Shown here piece after piece: positions 23,911 to 29,488 of a stretch of DNA of 37,165 nt. A model generated the notes under the pieces. It saw only the letters and a list, made by a program, of their open reading frames with translations. It was not told where the DNA came from and ran no database searches. Source of the stretch: an uncultured Clostridia bacterium (lineage in GTDB: Bacteria; Bacillota; Clostridia; UBA1381); assembly GCA_934454215.1 (NCBI GenBank), contig CAKSGG010000014.1, forward strand, positions 1-37,165, given 5' to 3'. The position numbers and the translations under genes are program-made. The first letter of the stretch is position 1, and each line of letters begins with the position of its first letter.

Positions 23911-24147
23911 ATGTTTGAAGTTATGGACGTTTTAAAAATTGGGAACAGACTTTCCGTTACTTTGCAGGGAAAATGTGAAGATATAAAAAACGGTAGCAAA
24001 TTAAAAGACGGCAAGGGTAACATTTACAATGTTGTTTCTGTCGGGATGACACGGTATAACAATCCGACAGATATAGAAAAAAGCACGTCAATGTTAATTA
24101 CACCTTGTACACTTTTAAAAGGCGAGCAACTTTACAAATCGGAGTAA
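23911..24147 (+). CDS. Small beta-barrel-like protein, possible partner/immunity protein
   Basis: 78 residues, RBS AAGGGAGG, one base after the stop of the minor capsid gene. The pattern (GNRLSVTLQGKCEDIKNGSKLKDGKGNI split by turns, then VVSVGM) resembles domain 2 of translation GTPases, a small beta barrel. It does not match a head protein. As the only gene after a MuF-type toxin-like domain it is a natural candidate for its immunity or regulatory partner; this is inferred from position alone. Confidence 0.6.
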   Translation: MFEVMDVLKIGNRLSVTLQGKCEDIKNGSKLKDGKGNIYNVVSVGMTRYNNPTDIEKSTSMLITPCTLLKGEQLYKSE

Positions 24148-24157
24148 ATTTAAGATA

Positions 24158-24260
24158 GGTTATTCGAGGTGGTAAATTTCGTAGCGACCACACGCCGATG
24201 GTAACGACAAGAGAGAAATCTCTGAGAGACGCAGGAGGATGCTACGCCTGCCGAATAACC
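24158..24260 (+). ncRNA. Structured RNA with predicted kissing loops
   Basis: A closing 9-bp stem GGTTATTCG/CGAATAACC (24158-24166 with 24252-24260) holds three hairpins: GTGGT/ACCAC (24169-24173, 24187-24191), AGAGA-GAAA-TCTCT with a GNRA loop (24210-24223), and GCAGG/CCTGC (24231-24235, 24247-24251). CGTAGC in the first loop (24180-24185) is fully complementary to GCTACG in the last loop (24241-24246). TCTC-TGA-GAGA offers an alternative to the middle hairpin. No ORF lies here. It ends 5 bases before a terminator. I recognise no known family. Confidence 0.75.
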
Positions 24261-24265
24261 GAAAT

Positions 24266-24294
24266 AAGGGATTGCATGAGCAGTCCCTTTTCTT
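24266..24294 (+). terminator. Terminator after the structured RNA
   Basis: 10-bp stem AAGGGATTGC / GCAGTCCCTT with loop ATGA, followed by TTTCTT. A moderate intrinsic terminator. Confidence 0.7.
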
Positions 24295-24315
24295 ATACAA
24301 AAATTTAATAAATCA

Positions 24316-24346
24316 AGCGTTTACGATTATGTAAGCGCTTTTTTTA
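24316..24346 (+). terminator. Second, strong terminator in the head operon
   Basis: 10-bp stem AAGCGTTTAC / GTAAGCGCTT with one G-U pair and loop GATTAT, followed by seven T. It stands between the minor capsid unit and the scaffold gene. Confidence 0.85.
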
Positions 24347-24370
24347 TACACAAATTTTGTCAGTAGATTA

Positions 24371-24419
24371 GACGTAAAACAGTCGAGCCAGTGGAGCAAC
24401 CACGTAAAAAAGCGTAGGC
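24371..24419 (+). promoter_or_regulatory. Possible structured leader of the scaffold gene
   Basis: Short pairings GTGG/CCAC (24391-24394, 24400-24403) inside GCC/GGC, GAC/GTC before it, and two ACGTAAAA copies (24372, 24402). May control scaffold translation. No promoter seen in 24347-24435. Confidence 0.35.
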
Positions 24420-24435
24420 AGAAAGGAAAAACATT

Positions 24436-25017
24436 ATGAAAAGAGAAGATGTCAAGGCAATATTTGCCGAAGCAACAGATGAACAGCTGGATAAAATTAT
24501 GCATTTGCACGGTTCGGATGTTGAAAAGGTCAAGGGAAAAGTCACAGAGCTTGAATCTGCTTTAAAAGAAAAAAACACAGCCCTTGAAAACCTTAACAGC
24601 GACTTTGAACAGCTTAAAACAAGCAATGCAAGCGCAGAAGATTATAAAGCTAAGTTTGAGGATCTTCAAAAAGATATTGCCGAAAAGGAAAAAGCAGCCA
24701 AAGAAGAAAAAGAAAAGTCAGAGCGTGAAGCAAATATCCTTAACAGGTATAATACGGTAGCGGTCGGAAAAGACGGTAAGCCGCTTGAATGGTCGCATGA
24801 GGCAATAAAAGCGGATTATTTGCGTAAGTTTACAGAAGCGCTGTCCGACACGGAAAATGAGGGTAAATCAGACGCGGACATTTTTAAATCATTGACTGAA
24901 AATGACGGTGCCGCGTTCAAAGTACCGAGCGCGCAGACAGTATTCGGAGGTGCAGGCAGAATCAATAACGAAGAAATTGACGAAGCAAAAATCAATGCAA
25001 TTATGGGAATAAAATAA
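24436..25017 (+). CDS. Scaffold protein (Phage GP20-like)
   Basis: 193 residues, almost wholly helical with a long coiled coil (about 25-95), then a segment with GKDGKPLEW and a C-terminal VPSAQTVFGG region. Position directly before the major capsid gene fits an assembly scaffold. RBS AAAGGAAAA. Confidence 0.87.
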   Translation: MKREDVKAIFAEATDEQLDKIMHLHGSDVEKVKGKVTELESALKEKNTALENLNSDFEQLKTSNASAEDYKAKFEDLQKDIAEKEKAAKEEKEKSEREANILNRYNTVAVGKDGKPLEWSHEAIKADYLRKFTEALSDTENEGKSDADIFKSLTENDGAAFKVPSAQTVFGGAGRINNEEIDEAKINAIMGIK

Positions 25018-25029
25018 GGAGTGAAATTA

Positions 25030-25926
25030 ATGGCAAACAGTATAGCATTATTTAAAAAGTATATCGACAAATTAGATGAGGTATTTAAGCAGTCAGCAAA
25101 AACGGCTGTTCTTGACGGAGATAGTACATTGGTGCAGATGGGAGCGAATACAAACGAAATCGTTATCCCCAAAATATCAATGGACGGTCTGGGCGATTAT
25201 TCGCGTAATAGCGGATATATTGACGGTGATGTCACACTCACGCATGAGACTGTAACATTCAATTATGATAGAGGTCGCGCATTCAGTGTTGACAACATGG
25301 ATAATGAAGAAACGGCAGGAGTAGCATTCGGGAGACTGGCGGCTGAATTTATCAGAACAAAAGTTGTTCCCGAAATGGACGCTTTCAGATTTGCACAGTA
25401 TGCAGGCACAACGGGTATTTCAAAAGTGGCGACAGGAGCAACGCTTTCAACTGGTGCGGATGTCATTTCGGCATTAAGAGCGGCAACGAATAAAATGGAC
25501 GAGGATGAAGTGCCTGCCGAAAATCGTATCTTGTTTATTACACCTACTCTTGACGGGCTTATTCAGGACATGGATACCACAAAATCAAGAGAAGTCATGG
25601 GGAGATTTTCCGAAAAGGTACTTGTTCCTCAGACGCGTTTTTATACAGCTATTACATTATATGACGGCAAGACCGATGACAGTAGCACAAGCGGCGTAAA
25701 TCAGAAGCCGGGTGGATTTGTAAAAGCAACAAATGGTAAAGATATTAACTTTATGGTTATACATAAACCCGCACTTTTGCAGTATACAAAACACACAGTA
25801 TCAAAGGTTATATCACCGGACGAAAATCAGCATGCAGACGCGTACAAATTCCCTTATCGTGTTTACGGTCTTGCTGATGTTTACGAGAATAAAACCGCGG
25901 GTATCTATTTACATCATAAAGCATAA
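25030..25926 (+). CDS. Major capsid protein (HK97 fold)
   Basis: 298 residues from the ATG at 25030 (RBS AAGGAGTG). Pattern of an HK97-type capsid protein: N-terminal arm, DRGRAFSVDNMDNEET spine region, ALRAATNKMDEDEVP helix and FITPTLDGLIQD. No separate protease gene or long N-terminal delta domain; the scaffold gene before it fills that need. Confidence 0.9.
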   Translation: MANSIALFKKYIDKLDEVFKQSAKTAVLDGDSTLVQMGANTNEIVIPKISMDGLGDYSRNSGYIDGDVTLTHETVTFNYDRGRAFSVDNMDNEETAGVAFGRLAAEFIRTKVVPEMDAFRFAQYAGTTGISKVATGATLSTGADVISALRAATNKMDEDEVPAENRILFITPTLDGLIQDMDTTKSREVMGRFSEKVLVPQTRFYTAITLYDGKTDDSSTSGVNQKPGGFVKATNGKDINFMVIHKPALLQYTKHTVSKVISPDENQHADAYKFPYRVYGLADVYENKTAGIYLHHKA

Positions 25927-25939
25927 AGGAGGAATTGTT

Positions 25940-26047
25940 ATGAGAACCATAGGACTTGAAATACCGGATAAGCCGAAGGCGGAAGCGCAGGCACCTGCCG
26001 CAGAACAGAAAAAATCAAAAGATAAGCCGAAGGCGGAAAGAAAGTAA
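25940..26047 (+). CDS. 35-residue Lys/Ala/Pro-rich protein after the capsid gene
   Basis: Starts at ATG 25940 with RBS AAAGGAGG. Sequence is low complexity, with GATAAGCCGAAGGCGGAA present twice (25967 and 26021). Small lysine-rich proteins at this place occur in other clostridial phages. Possible capsid accessory or disordered linker protein; function unknown. Confidence 0.65.
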   Translation: MRTIGLEIPDKPKAEAQAPAAEQKKSKDKPKAERK

Positions 26048-26068
26048 CACAGAAAGGCGGTTATCACG

Positions 26069-26452
26069 ATGTATTTAACGCATATAGAATATATGTCAGC
26101 AGGCGGTGCACTTCATGAAGCCGCCTTTAAGCCTCTCGAACGCAGAGCGGAGTATCTCATAAACGCACAAGCAAACGGACAGACGGGCAAACGCATAAGC
26201 AAACTGACGGAGTTACCGCAAGCAGTAAAAGACTGCGTATTTGAGCTTATAGAGCATATGTCCGCTAATGCATTTGACGGTACTGCCGTTAAGAGTGAGA
26301 GCCAGTCGCAAGGCGGTGTAAACGAGAGCTATACTTATTCAAGGCTGACAAAAGCCGAGGCAGATAATGCGGCGGAGGATATTATATATACGTATCTGTC
26401 TGCCGTTATGGTGAACGGTGTATCAATTTTATACAGAGGTGCATGCGTATGA
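26069..26452 (+). CDS. Head-tail adaptor protein
   Basis: 127 residues, helical; position right after the capsid genes and size fit the gp6/gp15-type adaptor ring that binds the portal. Starts a run of four tightly packed neck genes. Confidence 0.7.
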   Translation: MYLTHIEYMSAGGALHEAAFKPLERRAEYLINAQANGQTGKRISKLTELPQAVKDCVFELIEHMSANAFDGTAVKSESQSQGGVNESYTYSRLTKAEADNAAEDIIYTYLSAVMVNGVSILYRGACV

Positions 26453-26913
26453 GCTTATCAAACTTACACGGAGGTACATTTACTCTTATTAATCAGATAC
26501 CGCAGTCATCAAATGAGTCAAGAAAAACCGCATGGATAAAACATACCCTGCCTGTTTGCGGTAAGGTTGACGGCTTGTATGATAAATCAAGCAATCAGAT
26601 GTATTATAAATCCAATACGTGGACGGCATACATAAATCATTGGGAACGGTATAGGCCGCCGTTGTGGATAGACGGCGGATATTATTCACTTCCAGATGCA
26701 GAAAAGTCAAATGCATATACTGTCGGTATAGGTGATTTGCTTATATTTGCGGATATTCCGGATGATGTGCCGAAAACGATTGCGGAATTTAACGCTTTGC
26801 GTGATAAATATAAAGATTGCGGCGGTGTCGTGACAGGTTGTGAGGTATACGTTCAGTATAAGCCGGACGGCAGTCCGTGGAAAACAAACCATATTGAGGT
26901 GATAAAGGCATGA
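26449..26913 (+). CDS. Head closure/neck protein (DUF6751-like)
   Basis: 154 residues from the ATG at 26449 (ATGA overlap, RBS GAGGTG). Beta-rich, with FTLINQI and YTVGIGDLLIFADIPDD. By order it should be the head closure (stopper) protein. Confidence 0.6.
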   Translation: MSLSNLHGGTFTLINQIPQSSNESRKTAWIKHTLPVCGKVDGLYDKSSNQMYYKSNTWTAYINHWERYRPPLWIDGGYYSLPDAEKSNAYTVGIGDLLIFADIPDDVPKTIAEFNALRDKYKDCGGVVTGCEVYVQYKPDGSPWKTNHIEVIKA

Positions 26914-27395
26914 GCAAACAAACAATTATAACAGAATGGCTGATGAATTGTCCCCAGCTTGCTTCTTTGTATAATATATCAGCGCAGGAACAGGACGGGG
27001 CAAATGTCATATTCCCCGTAGGCACGAGCAAGAGACGGGATATAACGGACGTTATAGATGTCACAGGCTGCTATAGTGCTGATATAGAGCCTACTGCGAG
27101 CGTATATGAGGAATATCAAATAAATTGTTACAAATACCTCGCAGACAGCGATAATACATACAATGTAATGCGCATTGAGGAAGTGGAAGCCGTTATCGAC
27201 TGGATAAACAATCAAGATGAAATACAGAATTTCCCCGACATTGAGGGCAAAAAGGTTGTTGCGGTTGAGACGTTCCCGTTTATACCTCAAATACGATTTG
27301 CAGAACCCGAAACAGGGCTTATATGCTATTACATTACCCTGCGTATTACATATGTGAATACTGCAAAGGGACGGTCGGTATTATGGCAAATATAA
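26910..27395 (+). CDS. Tail terminator-like protein
   Basis: 161 residues, ATGA overlap. Alpha/beta pattern of tail terminators (N-terminal helix ITEWLMNCPQL, central ADIEPTASVYEEYQIN, C-terminal strand ICYYITLRITYV). Comes before the next neck gene, the reverse of the most common order. Confidence 0.65.
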   Translation: MSKQTIITEWLMNCPQLASLYNISAQEQDGANVIFPVGTSKRRDITDVIDVTGCYSADIEPTASVYEEYQINCYKYLADSDNTYNVMRIEEVEAVIDWINNQDEIQNFPDIEGKKVVAVETFPFIPQIRFAEPETGLICYYITLRITYVNTAKGRSVLWQI

Positions 27396-27835
27396 AGATA
27401 GACAGTTATATAACCGTTCAGCTTAATATGCCTGCTATTTTGAATAAGGTCGAGAACGACCAATTTGGAGTGTTTCTTGCTCAGTCATGGAAAAAGCTTA
27501 TAAATCCTTATACACCTCATCGGGAAGGAATAATGGAGAATCTGATAGAATACCGACCGTTTGAAATTACGTACTTGTCACCGTATACACATTATATGTA
27601 CGAGGGTATACCATATGTTGATCCTGTTTATAAAAAGGGCGGCTTTACTTCTGACGGAGGTATAACCTTTTGGAGCAGACCGGGAGTAAAAAAAGAACCA
27701 TCGGATAGACACTTCAAATATTCAAGAGAACTGAATAAGCAAGCCACCGACCATTGGGACAAGGCAGCAGAACAGGCAGGGCAAAAGGAAAAACTTATAG
27801 AAGCAGCAAATAAACATTTAAGAAAAAGGAATTAG
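27383..27835 (+). CDS. Minor capsid/neck protein (Minor_capsid_2/gp10-like)
   Basis: 150 residues from the ATG at 27383, inside the end of the previous gene, RBS AAAGGGA. YTPHREGIM and the following LSPYTHYMYEGIPYVDP are typical of the Minor_capsid_2 family of Gram-positive phages, a head-tail joining protein. Confidence 0.8.
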   Translation: MANIKIDSYITVQLNMPAILNKVENDQFGVFLAQSWKKLINPYTPHREGIMENLIEYRPFEITYLSPYTHYMYEGIPYVDPVYKKGGFTSDGGITFWSRPGVKKEPSDRHFKYSRELNKQATDHWDKAAEQAGQKEKLIEAANKHLRKRN

Positions 27836-27848
27836 GAGGACAATACAA

Positions 27849-28376
27849 ATGCCTAAAGCAACAGATTTTAACGTAGGAAGCGGCGTAAAAGCTTCAAGAA
27901 GATTACTTATGACTTTCGTAGATGTGAACTCGCTTGATTCAAGCGGTACCTACGATTGGGAGCTTGTCGGAAGAGGTGTGGAGGACAGCTCCATTGATTT
28001 AAACGCAAACACCGAAAAAGTGACCGATATTACGGGAATAACCGAAACAGATGTAACCAAATGGGAGCCGGAACAGGAACTCGATCCGAACACTGTACGC
28101 GGCGGCTCAAAGCTTAATTTTAAGCTTCATGATATTTGGTATAACAAGCAGCCGGAACTCCTCTCACAGTTTAATGTATTGCTTGTATATGCATATATTG
28201 ACGGCGAAACCAGCGGCACATTTGAAGCTGAGGTACAGAAAGGCTGTACCGTTAATATAACGTCACTCGGCGGCAGTACATATGTTGATATGCCTATATC
28301 AATATCATTCTCAAACGATAGCACTTTGGGAACAGTCACCATGTCTGACGGAGTACCTACTTTTACGGCAGCATAA
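27849..28376 (+). CDS. Major tail protein
   Basis: 175 residues, beta-rich (ELVGRGVEDSSIDLNANTEK, TDITGITETDVTKWEPEQ), the tube subunit of the non-contractile tail. Strong RBS AGGAGG. A hairpin follows the gene. Confidence 0.88.
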   Translation: MPKATDFNVGSGVKASRRLLMTFVDVNSLDSSGTYDWELVGRGVEDSSIDLNANTEKVTDITGITETDVTKWEPEQELDPNTVRGGSKLNFKLHDIWYNKQPELLSQFNVLLVYAYIDGETSGTFEAEVQKGCTVNITSLGGSTYVDMPISISFSNDSTLGTVTMSDGVPTFTAA

Positions 28377-28390
28377 AAAACCATACAACA

Positions 28391-28412
28391 GGGCGGTTGA
28401 AACATACCGCCC
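28391..28412 (+). terminator. Hairpin after the major tail gene
   Basis: GGGCGGT / ACCGCCC perfect 7-bp stem with 8-base loop, followed by only a mixed AT stretch. Likely a weak attenuator or mRNA-stabilising end, allowing more major tail protein than downstream products. Confidence 0.55.
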
Positions 28413-28448
28413 GAAGAATTTAATTTTATTTGCAGGAGGAATATGAAC

Positions 28449-28892
28449 ATGGCAAGAATAATACAGAAAAAAGGACTTGAACCGCTCGAAATTTATTTTG
28501 AGGACATAGATAAAACAGAAGTGATTTATTTCAATCCCTCTGACAGTAATCTCCCCAAAAGGCTCATGGAGTGTCAGAAGATGATAGAAGAAAAGGCAAA
28601 AGAAATCAAGCCCTATGAGACAGACGAAAATGGGATGCCGAACACAGACAGCGCAATAAAATACCTTGAAGATACAAACAAGGTTGTTTATGATGCACTG
28701 GACTACGCATTCGGGAATAAAATAAGCGATGTGGTATTTAAACATTGCGGTCCGTTCTCTGTTGTGGACGGAAACTATCAGATATTGAATTTTCTTAATG
28801 CTATCACCCCCGAAATCGAGAAGCTTGTCAAGGCTAATAAGGCAGCGGCGGACAAGAAAGCCGATAAATACCTTAAAAAGTATCGTAAGTAA
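28449..28892 (+). CDS. Tail assembly chaperone
   Basis: 147 residues from the ATG at 28449, nine bases after AGGAGG (an ATG at 28443 is too close). Acidic/helical protein between major tail and tape measure genes, the place of the first chaperone (G-type). Confidence 0.75.
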   Translation: MARIIQKKGLEPLEIYFEDIDKTEVIYFNPSDSNLPKRLMECQKMIEEKAKEIKPYETDENGMPNTDSAIKYLEDTNKVVYDALDYAFGNKISDVVFKHCGPFSVVDGNYQILNFLNAITPEIEKLVKANKAAADKKADKYLKKYRK

Positions 28893-28894
28893 TT

Positions 28895-29473
28895 ATGAAA
28901 AGCAGACGTTATCCGAAAGAAATAAATATCGGCGGAAAAATATATCCTATTAACTGCGGCGGTGATTACGAGATAATTCTTGATATTTTGGAAGTGTTTA
29001 AGGATAAAGACCTGTCACAGCGCGAAAAGTCATATATTGTACTTAATATTTTTTATGACTTTAACCTCCCTCAAACACAGAGGGAGCTGCAAACAGCAAT
29101 GAATGAGCTTGTGCATTTTATAAACTGCGGAACAGATAAAGGGAACGGTGAAGCACAGAAGCGGAAACCGATAATGGACTGGAACAAGGACTTTGATATG
29201 ATTGCGGATGCGCTGATTCCGATATTGGGATATGATGTACGCACTCCCGATAAATATACACATTGGTGGACTTTTGTAGGGGCTTATAACCAAATCGGCG
29301 AGGGCCCTTTCAATACAGTAGTCACCATTCGCAGTAAGAAGCGCAAGCATCAAAAGCTTGAAAAATGGGAGGAAGAATTTTATAATGCGAACCGTTCCAA
29401 AATTGATTTGGAGGTTGAATTTTCTGCCGAGGAAGAAGAATTTTTCAAAAATATACTCGGTGACAAATATTAA
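28895..29473 (+). CDS. Gp15-family second tail chaperone
   Basis: 192 residues with the Gp15 pattern (YPKEINIGGKIYPINCGGDY, then a helical middle with Trp-rich HWWTFVGAY). No RBS; it starts two bases after the previous stop, so translation is probably by re-initiation. It is in the -1 frame to the gene before, but a TAA at 28886 blocks a usable frameshift. Confidence 0.8.
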   Translation: MKSRRYPKEINIGGKIYPINCGGDYEIILDILEVFKDKDLSQREKSYIVLNIFYDFNLPQTQRELQTAMNELVHFINCGTDKGNGEAQKRKPIMDWNKDFDMIADALIPILGYDVRTPDKYTHWWTFVGAYNQIGEGPFNTVVTIRSKKRKHQKLEKWEEEFYNANRSKIDLEVEFSAEEEEFFKNILGDKY

Positions 29474-29488
29474 TCGGGAGGTGTGAAT

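Noticed and set aside
24158..24260. Hammerhead or HDV-like ribozyme
   Set aside because: CTGAGAG is not the CUGANGA core, and the order of stems does not give the HDV double pseudoknot.
28870..28895. Programmed -1 frameshift between the two tail chaperone genes
   Set aside because: The second frame is indeed -1, and CTTAAAAAG is present, but it is not a proper slippery heptamer in frame and a TAA at 28886 closes the -1 frame before the second gene. Re-initiation is simpler.
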